DNA from: Gammaproteobacteria bacterium LSUCC0057
GTDB lineage: Bacteria > Pseudomonadota > Gammaproteobacteria > Pseudomonadales > Porticoccaceae
Reading direction: 5' to 3'
DNA: 64,000 nucleotides
NCBI GenBank assembly: GCA_004535795.1
Contig: SPIA01000003.1
Span: forward strand, 62,001 to 126,000
A program made the position numbers and the translations under genes. The notes under the pieces are model-generated. The model did no database searches and was not told where the DNA came from. It saw only the letters and a list, made by a program, of their open reading frames with translations. This document shows, in pieces, positions 55,219 through 64,000 of the stretch (position 1 is the first letter of the stretch; every line of letters starts with the position of its first letter).

Positions 55219-56361
55219 ATGAAAATAGTCATTAGCGGCTTAGCTGCACTGCTGTTAACCGGGTGTAGTTGGCTCGACTTCGGCGATGAGGGCGAGATTA
55301 AACCGGCCGAATTGAGCAAATTTACGGCGCGTGTCGAGTTGCAGCGCGATTGGTCAAATTCGCTCGGCAAAGGGGTTAAAGACTACCGCGCCTCGCTGCG
55401 GCCGGCGGTCAGTGGCGGCCGCGTATTTGGCGCCGACCCGCGCGGTCAAGTGAGCGCTTTCGAGCTGGCCAGTGGTAAAAGAGTGTGGCGCACAGAGCTC
55501 GAGCTGGAGCTCTCCGGTGGCGTTGCCGCCGGCGGCCAGTTAGTCGTGGTGGCCGATCTCGATGGCGTAGTAGTGGCGCTCGATGCCGCCAGTGGTGAGA
55601 CTCTCTGGCGCGCTCAGGTCAGTTCTGAGGTGATCGCGGCACCGGCCACCGATGGCGACATGGTGGCGGTACAGACGATCGACAATCAGCTCTATCTGTT
55701 CGAGGCAAACAGCGGTGAACTGCGCTGGCGCCACGATGCCGATGCCCCGATCTTGACGGTGCGCGGCGGCGGCTCGCCACTGCTGGCAAGCGGTAACGTC
55801 TACGCCGGCTTTGATTCTGGCAAGCTGATTGGCTTTAACGGCAACAACGGTTCGCTGTTGTGGGAGAGCCGCTTGGCGCTGCCGCAGGGGCGCACTGAGT
55901 TGGAGCGCATGGTGGACATCGACGGTCAGCCGCTGCTGGTTGGCGATATTCTCTACTCAGTCTCCTACCAAGGGCAGCTCGGCGCACTGTCGCGCGGTAC
56001 CGGTCGCACCCTGTGGCAGCAACCGGCATCGAGCTTCAGTGCTCCCGCCTACGGCAGCGACCAGCTGTTTGTGGTCGGCGACGACGACACGGTGATCGCC
56101 TACAGTGCCGGAGGCGGCCAGCCGCTGTGGAGCAACGGCCAGCTATTTTTGCGCCGTCTGGTCGCGCCGGTGGCCTTTAGCGGCTATCTCGCGGTCGCCG
56201 ACGCCGAGGGTTATCTACACCTGCTCGATCAGAGTGACGGCCGTTTTGTCGGCCGCACGCGCGTCGACTCGGCCGGTGTCAGTGTGGCAATGGTCGCGCA
56301 GGGCGAGCAGCTGTTAGTCCAGGCCAACGACGGCTCGCTGAGCAGTTATTCGCTCAAGTAA
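55219..56361 (+). CDS. bamB: Outer-membrane assembly lipoprotein BamB
   Basis: This 380-residue lipoprotein (lipobox LLLTGC) belongs to the BAM complex that inserts beta-barrel proteins. It is an eight-bladed propeller with repeated blade patterns such as GQVSAFELASGKRVWRTEL, GVVVALDAASGETLWRAQV and NQLYLFEANSGELRWRH. High receptor content elsewhere in the window fits a busy BAM machine. Confidence 0.95.
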   Translation: MKIVISGLAALLLTGCSWLDFGDEGEIKPAELSKFTARVELQRDWSNSLGKGVKDYRASLRPAVSGGRVFGADPRGQVSAFELASGKRVWRTELELELSGGVAAGGQLVVVADLDGVVVALDAASGETLWRAQVSSEVIAAPATDGDMVAVQTIDNQLYLFEANSGELRWRHDADAPILTVRGGGSPLLASGNVYAGFDSGKLIGFNGNNGSLLWESRLALPQGRTELERMVDIDGQPLLVGDILYSVSYQGQLGALSRGTGRTLWQQPASSFSAPAYGSDQLFVVGDDDTVIAYSAGGGQPLWSNGQLFLRRLVAPVAFSGYLAVADAEGYLHLLDQSDGRFVGRTRVDSAGVSVAMVAQGEQLLVQANDGSLSSYSLK

Positions 56362-56373
56362 GCCTGCGATGAG

Positions 56374-56400
56374 CTCGGCCGCGCTATCGCGGTCGGGCTT
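56374..56400 (+). terminator. Possible weak terminator after bamB
   Basis: GCTCGGCCGCG and CGCGGTCGGGC can pair (two G-T pairs) around loop CTAT, followed by only TTTCT. This may reduce read-through into der, which is 78 bp downstream. Confidence 0.4.
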
Positions 56401-56439
56401 TCTACAGTAAAATGCCGCTACTCATTTGCGGTCTTAGTT

Positions 56440-57825
56440 ATGATTCCTGTCATCGCCCTCGTCGGGCGCCCCAATGTCGGTAAATCGACAATTTTTAACC
56501 AGCTCACGCGCAGCCGCGACGCTCTGGTGGCCAATTTTGCCGGCTTAACTCGCGACCGCAAATACGGCGAGGGCGAGCTGTTCAATCGCCGCTTTATGGT
56601 TATCGACACCGGTGGTCTCTCTGGAGAGGAGGAGGGTATCGATGTCGAGATGGCCTCGCAGGCGCAGCTGGCCATCGACGAAGCCGACATAGTCTTGTTT
56701 GTGGTTGATTGCCGCGCTGGCCTCACCCCGGTCGACGAGATTATTGCTCGTCAGCTGCGGCAGAAAAACCGCCACGTCTCACTGGTCGCTAACAAAATTG
56801 ATGGCGTCAATCCCGACCAGGCTCTAGCCGATTTTTATCGGCTCGGTTTTGACCAGCTCTACCCCACCACCGCCACCCACGGCCGCGGTGTGCGAGCGAT
56901 GATGGAGCAGCTGTTGCAACCCTACCCGGAGTTGCAAGAGGATGACAAAGCGGACAATGGCGCTATTCGTATCGGCGTCGTGGGTCGCCCCAACGTCGGT
57001 AAATCAACGCTGGTCAACCGCCTGCTGGGCGAGCAGCGGGTCGTGGTCTACGACATGCCAGGCACCACCCGCGACAGTGTCTATATCGATTTCGAGCGGC
57101 GCGGTAGCCACTACACCTTGATCGACACCGCCGGTATTCGCAAACGCAAAAATATCAAATTGGCGATTGAGAAGTTCTCTATCGTCAAAACACTGCAGGC
57201 GATCGACGATGCCAACGTGGTGGTGCTGCTCATTGATGGCCAAGAGGGTGTGGTCGATCAAGACCTGCATCTGATGGGTTCGGTGATCGATGCCGGTCGC
57301 GCGCTGGTTGTCGCGGTCAACAAGTGGGATGGCTTGGCTCCGGAACAGCGCGAGTACATTAAGATCGAGCTGGGACGACGGCTACGTTTCGTCGATTTTG
57401 CTGATATCCACTTTATTTCAGCGCTGCACGGCACCGGTGTCGGTCTGCTCTACGATTCAATTGATAAAGCCTACCGTTCTGCCACCGACAAGCTGAGCAC
57501 CTCGCGGCTTACGAAAATTCTCGAGGGCGCGGTTGAAGAGCACCAGCCACCGATGGCCAACGGCCGCCGCATCAAACTGCGCTACGCCCACGCCGGCGGG
57601 CGCAATCCGCCGGTGATTGTGGTTCACGGCAATCAGACCGATGCGGTGCCAAAACACTACACGCGTTTTTTGGAAAAGATCTTTCGTCGCGAACTCGACC
57701 TGCACGGAACGCCGGTTAGAGTCGAGTACAAAACCAGCGACAATCCGTTCAAAGAGCGCAAAAAGAGTCTCAGCGACAGCCAGCAGCACAAACGTCGTCG
57801 CGCCATCAAAAAACACCACACCTAG
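56440..57825 (+). CDS. der: Ribosome-assembly GTPase Der (EngA)
   Basis: This 461-residue double GTPase is required for 50S ribosome assembly. The two G-domains are clear: VGRPNVGKSTIFNQL near residue 8 and VGRPNVGKSTLVNRL near residue 183, with DTGG/DTAG and NKID/NKWD motifs. The KH-like C-terminal domain follows. Gene order bamB-der is standard. Confidence 0.97.
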   Translation: MIPVIALVGRPNVGKSTIFNQLTRSRDALVANFAGLTRDRKYGEGELFNRRFMVIDTGGLSGEEEGIDVEMASQAQLAIDEADIVLFVVDCRAGLTPVDEIIARQLRQKNRHVSLVANKIDGVNPDQALADFYRLGFDQLYPTTATHGRGVRAMMEQLLQPYPELQEDDKADNGAIRIGVVGRPNVGKSTLVNRLLGEQRVVVYDMPGTTRDSVYIDFERRGSHYTLIDTAGIRKRKNIKLAIEKFSIVKTLQAIDDANVVVLLIDGQEGVVDQDLHLMGSVIDAGRALVVAVNKWDGLAPEQREYIKIELGRRLRFVDFADIHFISALHGTGVGLLYDSIDKAYRSATDKLSTSRLTKILEGAVEEHQPPMANGRRIKLRYAHAGGRNPPVIVVHGNQTDAVPKHYTRFLEKIFRRELDLHGTPVRVEYKTSDNPFKERKKSLSDSQQHKRRRAIKKHHT

Positions 57826-57836
57826 TGGTCTGAGCG

Positions 57837-58130
57837 ATGCTGCGCTGGCTGCTGATAGGGCTGATCTCGTTACTGGTTGCACTGCAGCTGCGGCTCTGGT
57901 TTGGCGAGGGCAGCTTGGCCCAGCGCGCTGCGCTGACCCAGCAGATCGCCACGCAACAGCAGCTCAATGAACAGCTTGCCGAGCGCAACCGACAGCTGGC
58001 CAGCGATGTCGCCAGCCTCAAGCGTGACCTCGCCGCCATCGAAGAGCGCGCTAGGAGCGAGCTGGGGTTGATCAAGCGCGGTGAGCATTTCTTTTTGCTG
58101 GTAGAAGAGGAGCTGAGCGATGGTCAATAA
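57837..58130 (+). CDS. ftsB: Cell-division protein FtsB
   Basis: This 97-residue bitopic protein has one N-terminal membrane helix (WLLIGLISLLVALQLRLWFG) and a periplasmic coiled coil (QQLNEQLAERNRQLASDVASLKRDL). With FtsL and FtsQ it activates septal cell-wall synthesis. Its end overlaps ispD by 11 bases. Confidence 0.93.
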   Translation: MLRWLLIGLISLLVALQLRLWFGEGSLAQRAALTQQIATQQQLNEQLAERNRQLASDVASLKRDLAAIEERARSELGLIKRGEHFFLLVEEELSDGQ

Positions 58131-58824
58131 GCTCTGGGTGGTAGTAGCCGCCGCCGGCAGCGGCAGCCGTTTCTCATCACAGCGAGCCAAGCAGTTTTTC
58201 CCGTTGGCGGGGGTCACCGTTGCCGAGGTAACTCTGCAGCGGTTGCTGGCGATGCCCTTTGTTGCAGGCGTAGTGGTGGTGCGCGATCTCGCCGACCGCC
58301 ACTGGTCGCAGCTGTCACTGCTCGACGATCCCCGCGTAGTCAGTGTCGGCGGTGGTGCCAGTCGCGCGCTCTCGGTGCAGGCCGGCCTGCAAGCCTTAGC
58401 CGCGCAGTTGCAGCCCGAAGATTGGGTGCTCGTTCACGACATTGCCCGGCCCTGTGTGCGCACTGCAGATATCGCCAAGCTGATTGACGAAGTCGCCGAC
58501 CATCCGGTCGGTGGCCTGTTGGCCAGTCCGGTGGTAGAGACGCTCAAGCGCGTTGCCGATGGCGCGGTGGCTGCTACGTGCCCTCGTCAGCACTACGCCT
58601 TGGCGCAGACCCCGCAGCTGTTCCGCTTCGGGTTGTTGCAGCGCGCAATGGCGCAAGCGCTGGCGGGGGGTGTTGAGATTACCGACGAAGCGTCGGCGCT
58701 GGAGGCGCAGGGGTTGGCGGTGAAAGTGGTCAATGGGCGGGCCGACAATATCAAGATCACCTATGCCGAGCAGCTAGCGCAAGCGCAGGCGATTCTGACT
58801 GCGCAACAACAGGAAACGCTATGA
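58120..58824 (+). CDS. ispD: 2-C-methyl-D-erythritol 4-phosphate cytidylyltransferase
   Basis: This 234-residue enzyme joins CTP to MEP in isoprenoid synthesis. The nucleotide-binding start [37 protein letters not shown] and the C-terminal [14 protein letters not shown] are characteristic. Its stop overlaps the ispF start (ATGA). Confidence 0.95.
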   Translation: MVNKLWVVVAAAGSGSRFSSQRAKQFFPLAGVTVAEVTLQRLLAMPFVAGVVVVRDLADRHWSQLSLLDDPRVVSVGGGASRALSVQAGLQALAAQLQPEDWVLVHDIARPCVRTADIAKLIDEVADHPVGGLLASPVVETLKRVADGAVAATCPRQHYALAQTPQLFRFGLLQRAMAQALAGGVEITDEASALEAQGLAVKVVNGRADNIKITYAEQLAQAQAILTAQQQETL

Positions 58825-59312
58825 GAATTGGCCAAGGTTTTGATGTTCACGCCTTTACCGAGGGCGATCACGTCGTGCTCGGTGGTATTCGTATCGCCCA
58901 CACTCAGGCGCTGCGGGCGCACTCTGATGGCGACGTGTTGCTGCACGCGTTGATGGATGCGCTGCTCGGCGCGCTCGCGCTGGCAGACATTGGCGACCAT
59001 TTCCCCGACAGCGATCCGCGCTATGCCGGTGCCGACAGTCGTCAGCTGTTGCGCCATGTCGCAGTGTTGGTAGCGGAGCACGGTTACCGGCTGGCCAACG
59101 CCGATATGACCATTATTGCTGAGCGACCGAAAATTGCCCCGCATCGCGAGGCGATGCGGGTGGCTATCGCTGAGGATCTCTGTGTGCCATCGACGGCGAT
59201 CAGCGTTAAAGCGACCACCAGCGAAACACTTGGGTTTACCGGCCGCGGCGAAGGTATTGCCGCGCTGGCAACAGTGTTGCTCGAGCCCTCCGAGCGGACT
59301 CGTCAGCCTTGA
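58821..59312 (+). CDS. ispF: 2-C-methyl-D-erythritol 2,4-cyclodiphosphate synthase
   Basis: This 163-residue zinc enzyme follows IspD in the MEP pathway. The metal site [38 protein letters not shown] and the C-terminal [17 protein letters not shown] are intact. Its stop overlaps the TTG start of truD. Confidence 0.96.
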   Translation: MRIGQGFDVHAFTEGDHVVLGGIRIAHTQALRAHSDGDVLLHALMDALLGALALADIGDHFPDSDPRYAGADSRQLLRHVAVLVAEHGYRLANADMTIIAERPKIAPHREAMRVAIAEDLCVPSTAISVKATTSETLGFTGRGEGIAALATVLLEPSERTRQP

Positions 59313-60394
59313 TCGCGGCGGCGCAACATCCCGAACAACTGGCCTACTACCACGGCGCCGCGCTTGCTGACGCGCTATTTAAAGCTCGCCCCGACGATTT
59401 TGTGGTTCACGAGCAGTTCATCCCGACCTTTAATGCGGCTGGCGAGCACCTCTATGTGCTGGTCGAGAAACGCGAGCAAAATACTCAGTGGGTCGCCGCT
59501 CAGCTGGCACAAGCGGCGGCTATTGCACCGAATGCGGTCGGCTTTTGTGGCCTGAAAGATCGCCGCGCGGTGACTCGGCAGTGGTTTAGCCTGCACCTGC
59601 CGGGGCGCGATATTGCCGTCAGCAGCTTGGCCGGCCACGGCTACACCCTGTTAGAGAGTGGTCGCGGCTTGCAGAAATTGCGCCGCGGCGACCACAGCGG
59701 CAACTATTTCTCTGTGGTACTGCGCCAGTTGCAGGTCGCCCCAGAGCAGCTGCAGGAGCGTCTCGAACGGCTCGATGGCGGCGGATTTGCCAACTATTTT
59801 GGCGCGCAGCGGTTTGGCCGCGACGCCAGCAACTTGGCCGAGGTGGAGCGCTTAGTCACGGCCGGCAAATTGGTTGGCGACCGCGGTCGACAGCGGTCGC
59901 GGGCGCGGCAAAAGAGTCGCAGCGGTCAGCGCCCGTCGGCAGTCAACCACAACGGTTTGCTGCTGTCGGCGGCGCGCTCGTGGCTGTTTAACCAAGTATT
60001 GCACGCCCGCCTGAGCGCCAGCTGTGAGCCGCTGCTGACCAGTGACGACGGGCCACTGTGGGGGCGCGGGCGCTCTCTCGCAGCGCCACCGCTAGCCGCT
60101 GCCGAGGCGCAGTGGTTGGCGCCATGGCAGCACTGGTGTGAGGCGCTAGAACACAGCGGTTTGCAGCAGCAGCGGCGCCCGCTGCTGGCCTTTCCGCAAC
60201 AGCTACAATGGCAGTGGCTGGATGGCGATACCCTGCAGTTGAGTTTCTATTTGGCCGCCGGCGAGTACGCGACATCACTGTTGCGCGAGTTGGTGACACT
60301 GCGCCAGCCGGTGCCGACAGCGGCGGCTGGCGCAATCGATTGTGCTATAGTTGCGCCAGCAAATAACAGTCGTTGTGGTGGGGATAAAGTTTGA
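59309..60394 (+). CDS. truD: tRNA pseudouridine-13 synthase TruD
   Basis: This 361-residue enzyme makes pseudouridine 13 in tRNA-Glu. The catalytic Asp84 lies in [32 protein letters not shown] and [16 protein letters not shown] are typical. The start is a TTG inside the ispF stop (TTGA). The family usually has surE next; here pcm follows directly with a four-base overlap or a 26-bp gap, depending on the pcm start. Confidence 0.94.
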   Translation: MIAAAQHPEQLAYYHGAALADALFKARPDDFVVHEQFIPTFNAAGEHLYVLVEKREQNTQWVAAQLAQAAAIAPNAVGFCGLKDRRAVTRQWFSLHLPGRDIAVSSLAGHGYTLLESGRGLQKLRRGDHSGNYFSVVLRQLQVAPEQLQERLERLDGGGFANYFGAQRFGRDASNLAEVERLVTAGKLVGDRGRQRSRARQKSRSGQRPSAVNHNGLLLSAARSWLFNQVLHARLSASCEPLLTSDDGPLWGRGRSLAAPPLAAAEAQWLAPWQHWCEALEHSGLQQQRRPLLAFPQQLQWQWLDGDTLQLSFYLAAGEYATSLLRELVTLRQPVPTAAAGAIDCAIVAPANNSRCGGDKV

Positions 60395-60420
60395 ATTCGT
60401 TAGAGATGGGCGGTATCGGC

Positions 60421-61059
60421 ATGACCTCCCAGCGAACGCGCGAGCGTCTAGTGCAGCGCCTAGTTGAACAGGGTATCAGCAATCAGCAAGTATTGGGTGT
60501 GATGCGCATGATCCCGCGCCACCTGTTTCTCGATGAGGCGCTGGCGCACCGCGCCTACGAAGATACCGCGCTGCCGATCGGCTACTCGCAGACACTCTCG
60601 CAGCCCTATATTGTCGCCCGCATGACCGAGATACTGCTGAGTGTTATCAAACCCAAGCGGGTGCTCGAAATTGGCACCGGCTCCGGGTTTCAGACCGCGG
60701 TGTTGGCGCAACTGGTCAGCCGTGTCTACAGCGTTGAGCGCATCGAGCCGCTGCTGAGCAAAGCTCAGCAGCGCTTTCGCGAGTTGGGACTGCGCAATAT
60801 TACCGCCGATCTCAGCGACGGCCATTTTGGTTGGCCGCGCCACGCACCGTTCGACGGTATTATCTCTTGCGCGGCGCCACAGCAGATCCCGCCGCAGCTG
60901 CTCGCTCAGTTGGCGCCCGACGGTGCGCTAGTTATTCCGGTGGGGGGCGACCTGCAAGAGCTCTGCTTAGTGCAGCGCCGCGGTGACAGTGAAGAATTTG
61001 TCGAGCAGCGCATTGAGCCGGTTAAATTTGTTCCGCTGCTGGGCGGAGTCAGCCGTTAA
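60421..61059 (+). CDS. pcm: Protein-L-isoaspartate O-methyltransferase
   Basis: This 212-residue enzyme starts repair of damaged aspartyl residues using SAM. The N-terminus [14 protein letters not shown] matches Pseudomonas Pcm, so I start at 60421, although ATG 60406 and a TTG at 60391 overlapping truD are also open. The SAM motif [18 protein letters not shown] and the upstream [12 protein letters not shown] are conserved. Confidence 0.94.
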   Translation: MTSQRTRERLVQRLVEQGISNQQVLGVMRMIPRHLFLDEALAHRAYEDTALPIGYSQTLSQPYIVARMTEILLSVIKPKRVLEIGTGSGFQTAVLAQLVSRVYSVERIEPLLSKAQQRFRELGLRNITADLSDGHFGWPRHAPFDGIISCAAPQQIPPQLLAQLAPDGALVIPVGGDLQELCLVQRRGDSEEFVEQRIEPVKFVPLLGGVSR

Positions 61060-61075
61060 CGGCGCAGGTGGCGGC

Positions 61076-61981
61076 GTGATCTACTACGGCAAAGTACTGC
61101 TCAAAGGGTTGGCGATGGGCGCTGCCGATGTGGTGCCGGGCGTATCGGGCGGCACTATCGCCTTTATCAGCGGTATCTATCCGACCCTGATCAAAAGTCT
61201 CAGCGGCTTCGACCGCACAGCGCTACAACTGCTGCGCAGCGGCCAGTGGCGAGGGCTGTCGGCGCATCTTGAGTTGCCGTTTTTGGCCGCGCTGCTATCG
61301 GGCATTGTGTTCAGTGTATTTGCCCTCTCGGGGATTATTCACCATCTGTTAAACACACAGCCGCTGCCGGTCTGGGGGTTTTTCTTTGGTTTAATTTTGG
61401 CCTCGGTGGTATTTTTATTGCGACAGCAGCCGCGCTTAGACTGGCGCGATGGCTCACTGCTGGCAGCGGGTGCCGCGGTGGCGTTGGCGATTTCCAATGC
61501 GCCGCCGCTAGCGCTCGAGCCGAGCTGGCCAGCTCTGTTTGGCGGCGGTGCGCTAGCGCTCTGTGCGATGATTCTGCCGGGCATCTCCGGCTCTTTTATC
61601 CTGCTAATTTTAGGACTCTACCCGACCCTGGTGGCGGCCTTTGCTCAGCGCGACCTCACTGTACTGGCACTGTTTGTCAGTGGTGGCATCACCGGCCTGC
61701 TCAGCTTTAGCCATCTATTGCGGTATTTAATGCAACGCTTTGAGCGCCAGGTGGTGGCGACCATGAGCGGCTTTTTGCTCGGCAGCTTGGCGATTATCTG
61801 GCCGTGGCAACACCCGCACAGCAACACCGGTGTTGAACAGCACGGTCATCTATCGCCGCAACAATTTGCCGCGCTGTATGGCGATGCCCAGCTGGCAGTG
61901 ACCACCGCCGCGATGGTGGCGGGGCTGGTGTTATTGTTCGCTGTCGAGTGGACGGCACTGCGCGGTAAGCGCCGCTTATGA
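61076..61981 (+). CDS. popT: DUF368 membrane protein, PopT-type undecaprenyl-phosphate translocase
   Basis: This 301-residue polytopic inner-membrane protein has the DUF368 signature near its start (LLKGLAMGAADVVPGVSGGTIAFISGIYP) and its inverted partner in the second half (MILPGISGSFILLILGLYP). DUF368 (PopT) and DedA proteins are reported to return undecaprenyl phosphate to the cytoplasmic face for cell-wall recycling. I use a GTG at 61076 with AGGTGG before it; earlier codons in frame lie inside pcm. Its place between pcm and nlpD is not part of the E. coli or Pseudomonas order. Confidence 0.85.
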   Translation: MIYYGKVLLKGLAMGAADVVPGVSGGTIAFISGIYPTLIKSLSGFDRTALQLLRSGQWRGLSAHLELPFLAALLSGIVFSVFALSGIIHHLLNTQPLPVWGFFFGLILASVVFLLRQQPRLDWRDGSLLAAGAAVALAISNAPPLALEPSWPALFGGGALALCAMILPGISGSFILLILGLYPTLVAAFAQRDLTVLALFVSGGITGLLSFSHLLRYLMQRFERQVVATMSGFLLGSLAIIWPWQHPHSNTGVEQHGHLSPQQFAALYGDAQLAVTTAAMVAGLVLLFAVEWTALRGKRRL

Positions 61982-62673
61982 GGCAGTCGCTGTTGGCACT
62001 GGTAGTGGCGCTGTGGTTGGTCGCCTGTGCCGCGCCAGAGCGCGCTGCGCCGATTTCAACCCTGCCGCAACCGCCCAGCCAGCGGCTCCAGCATCACTGG
62101 GTTGCCGCTGGCGAGACCCTCTATGCGATCGCTTGGCGCTACGGTTTGGACTACCGCGAGTTGGCGCGTATCAACGGTCTGCGCGAGCCCTATCGATTGC
62201 AGCGCAACACCAAATTGTGGCTCTCCGCCGCTGCCGCTCCCGCGGCTGCCACTGGGCACACCGCTGTAGTAAAAGCAGCGCCGCCAACGCCTGCGGTGCT
62301 GGCCGAGCGCGTCTACAACCAGCAGTGGCAGTGGCCGGCCAGCGGTCGCATCGAACAGGGCTTCTCTCCGACCGATCACCACCAGGGGCTATCGCTAGCC
62401 GGTGCGCCGGGTCGTGCCGTTAAACCGGCGGCAGCTGGGGTGGTGGTTTATGCCGGCGCTGGACTGCGCGGTTACGGCAAGCTGATCATCGTCAAACACA
62501 ATGAGTTGTTGTTGTCGGCCTACGCTCACAATGCGGTGCTCGAGGTGGCGGAGGGCGCCGTGGTTAACGCCGCGACAGTGCTGGCTAAGGCGGGTGACAG
62601 TGGCCGTGTCTACTTTGAAATTCGCCGCGATGGCAAACCGATCGACCCGCTCGATTTTCTCCCCGTACGTTAG
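61978..62673 (+). CDS. nlpD: LysM/M23 lipoprotein NlpD
   Basis: This 231-residue lipoprotein (lipobox VACAA) activates the septal amidase AmiC. A LysM domain (HHWVAAGETLYAIAWRYGLDYRELARING) binds peptidoglycan. The C-terminal M23 domain (HHQGLSLAGAPGRAVKPAAAG, SAYAHN, VYFEIRRDGKPIDPLDFL) lacks full zinc ligands: Ser replaces the usual Asp in HQGLS. It should therefore be a regulator and not an enzyme, as in E. coli. It overlaps popT by four bases and precedes rpoS. Confidence 0.93.
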   Translation: MRQSLLALVVALWLVACAAPERAAPISTLPQPPSQRLQHHWVAAGETLYAIAWRYGLDYRELARINGLREPYRLQRNTKLWLSAAAAPAAATGHTAVVKAAPPTPAVLAERVYNQQWQWPASGRIEQGFSPTDHHQGLSLAGAPGRAVKPAAAGVVVYAGAGLRGYGKLIIVKHNELLLSAYAHNAVLEVAEGAVVNAATVLAKAGDSGRVYFEIRRDGKPIDPLDFLPVR

Positions 62674-62955
62674 ACGATTAGCCCTCTCTGCCGTTCGTTC
62701 GCTGGCATAGCGGTCTCTTTTAATTGTGCAAAGATCCAAAAAAGATAGCTATTGCACGATTAGTTCCCCGCCAATCGTTGCTAATACTTTGGTAGTGATA
62801 CTTTTTTGCTGACACCTTTGCAGCAACTCTTCTGCCGGATTGTCGTCTCCTGTTCGATCCTTAATTATCTCAGTTAAGCGGTTTTGGCCGCTGGTTAACG
62901 GGCGGTGCGGCGCAGTGCGCTCTGCCGCTGAAACGAGAGAGATAAGGAGTATGTC
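62674..62955 (+). other. rpoS upstream region
   Basis: These 282 bases contain no gene I can support; a minus-strand frame at 62749-63003 has no domain or start signal. The region is more AT-rich than its neighbours and presumably carries the rpoS leader and promoter, though part of rpoS transcription in relatives starts inside nlpD. AAGGAG at 62944-62949 is the rpoS ribosome-binding site. Confidence 0.5.
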
Positions 62956-63993
62956 ATGCCAGGGATAGCGCTCGCGCAACCACAACGCGCCCAACAATTG
63001 CATTCACTCAAACAGACCACCCCCCGCAACTCCCGCACGCGGCCAAGCCGACCATCCGCACTCGCCATTACGGCGGTGCAAGAAGTGTTCTCTGACACTG
63101 CCGAGCAGAGAAAAAAAACATCCAGCGGCAACGCCGCCGCCAACACCGCTACAGCGAGCAGTCACAGCGACGACGCCACCGCTATCTATCTGCGTGAAAT
63201 CGGTCGGGCACCGCTGCTCACTCGCGAGCAAGAGGTCGATTACAGCCGTCGGCTGCGCCGCGGTGAGTGCCGCTATAAACAGTTGATGATCGAGTCCAAT
63301 CTGCGTCTGGTGGTGAACATCGCCCGCAAATATTCCGGCCGCACGCTACCGCTACTGGATCTCATCCAAGAGGGTAATTTGGGGTTGATTCGCGCAGTGG
63401 AAAAATTTGACCCTGAGCTCGGCTACCGGTTTTCGACGTATGCCACCTGGTGGATACGTCAAGCGGTGGAGCGCGCGCTGATTAACCTCGGTGAGACGGT
63501 GCGGGTACCGGTGCATGTCAGCAAAGAGATCAACCAGTGCCTGCGCGAAAGTCGCACGCTGCGCCAGAGCGGGCAGCGCAGCCCCTCAGTGGAGGAGATC
63601 GCCGAGGCGACCGGCAAGAGTGCCGAGAGAGTCCAGCAGTTGCTGGCAGTCAAAGACTCTCAGCGGTTGGCGGCTGGGCAGTTGAGTGAGGAGGGCGACT
63701 TTCTCGATACCTTGGCCAGTGAAGCGACGACCCCACAGCAGTCTATTGAACAGCAGCAGATGGCGGCAAAACTGCAGGGGGTGCTGCAGCGCTTGCCGGG
63801 TAAACAGCGCGAAATCTTGGAGCGTCGTTTTGGTTTGGGCCGCTACCCGCCGCACACCCTCGAAATGATTGGTGCCGCAGTCGGCCTGACTCGCGAGCGG
63901 GTCCGTCAGATACAGTTGGCGGCAATTAAGAAGGTACAACAAACCATGGAGTTAGAACGGCTTGTGTTTGACGACCTGCTGGCCGATAGCTGA
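62956..63993 (+). CDS. rpoS: Stationary-phase sigma factor RpoS
   Basis: This 345-residue group-2 sigma factor directs stress and stationary-phase transcription. Regions are clear: 1.2 ([28 protein letters not shown]), 2 ([61 protein letters not shown]) described here as two adjoining blocks at about residues 110-178, 3 ([20 protein letters not shown]) and 4 ([33 protein letters not shown]). The segment after region 2.4 reads [12 protein letters not shown] where typical RpoS has a form like NQTRTIRLPIH. Position after nlpD supports the identity. The gene ends seven bases before the window edge. Confidence 0.92.
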   Translation: MPGIALAQPQRAQQLHSLKQTTPRNSRTRPSRPSALAITAVQEVFSDTAEQRKKTSSGNAAANTATASSHSDDATAIYLREIGRAPLLTREQEVDYSRRLRRGECRYKQLMIESNLRLVVNIARKYSGRTLPLLDLIQEGNLGLIRAVEKFDPELGYRFSTYATWWIRQAVERALINLGETVRVPVHVSKEINQCLRESRTLRQSGQRSPSVEEIAEATGKSAERVQQLLAVKDSQRLAAGQLSEEGDFLDTLASEATTPQQSIEQQQMAAKLQGVLQRLPGKQREILERRFGLGRYPPHTLEMIGAAVGLTRERVRQIQLAAIKKVQQTMELERLVFDDLLADS

Positions 63994-64000
63994 GCGCTGG

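Noticed and set aside
62749-63003. Minus-strand frame before rpoS
   Set aside because: No ribosome-binding site or domain; it overlaps the rpoS start and lies in its leader region.
1-64000. Insertion sequences, integrases, attachment sites, tRNA or rRNA genes
   Set aside because: No transposase or integrase motif and no cloverleaf-forming tRNA sequence was noticed. A dedicated tRNA scan was not possible here.

Overview
The window looks like a chromosome segment of a free-living, probably marine, gammaproteobacterium. The right third carries housekeeping gene orders known from Pseudomonas and its relatives: suhB/trmJ, iscRSUA-hscBA-fdx-iscX, ndk-rlmN-pilW-ispG-hisS-yfgM-bamB-der and ftsB-ispD-ispF-truD-pcm-popT-nlpD-rpoS. 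Several proteins keep the E. coli residue numbering of key cysteines. The left two thirds is accessory catabolic DNA with three large TonB-dependent receptors, each in its own substrate locus. This pattern is common in OM60/SAR92/Cellvibrionales-like heterotrophs, but the genus cannot be fixed from the sequence alone. No tRNA, rRNA, CRISPR array, insertion sequence or phage gene was seen.

Layout of the accessory part. (1) 0.2-7.5 kb: a fructoside locus with a ROK fructokinase, an MFS permease, a TonB receptor, a cytoplasmic GH68/clan-J-like hydrolase and a LacI regulator. Three copies of a 16-bp LacI-type palindrome sit before the kinase and in the permease/receptor divergent region. (2) 7.6-9.7 kb: single genes for a CoA-binding protein, a small secreted protein, an ECHDC3-like crotonase and a DUF6868-type membrane protein. 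(3) 9.8-15.2 kb: a Crp/Fnr regulator divergent from glpD, an alkyl-DHAP-synthase-like flavoprotein and an FGGY kinase. (4) 15.2-18.7 kb: a CurA-like reductase, a Tat-exported amidase and a secreted cyclophilin. (5) 18.8-25.1 kb: an AraC regulator, then a TonB receptor, a secreted amidohydrolase and a secreted HEGYPGHH metallopeptidase in one operon. (6) 25.2-29.2 kb: an orphan protein with a Bap-prefix-like N-terminus, then a DhlA-like dehalogenase, a histone-deacetylase-fold amidohydrolase, an ICMT-like methyltransferase and an IalB-like protein. (7) 29.2-31.9 kb: an AraC regulator divergent from a Baeyer-Villiger monooxygenase. (8) 32.0-42.2 kb: glutathione peroxidase, then an operon of a carbamoylsarcosine-amidase-like hydrolase, a class III CoA-transferase, HMG-CoA lyase, hydantoinase A and B, and a TonB receptor. 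It ends at a strong bidirectional terminator.

The core part (42.2-64 kb) starts with suhB, divergent from trmJ. Next comes the isc operon, with two abutting IscR type-1 sites over a near-consensus promoter. The cell-envelope, isoprenoid and translation genes follow in tightly overlapping order. Departures from the usual order are the absence of cysE (trmJ-iscR), rodZ (pilW-ispG) and surE (truD-pcm), and a DUF368 (PopT-type undecaprenyl-phosphate translocase) gene between pcm and nlpD.

The least explained system is the operon at 32.7-42.1 kb. It joins ATP-dependent cyclic-amide opening (or carboxylation) to CoA activation and HMG-CoA cleavage, with its own outer-membrane receptor. Also worth attention are the GlpD/AGPS-like/FGGY trio, the receptor-amidohydrolase-peptidase operon with an AraC-type direct repeat, the orphan Bap-prefix protein, and the dehalogenase with an altered halide site. 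All functions are assigned by reading motifs. No database search was run.
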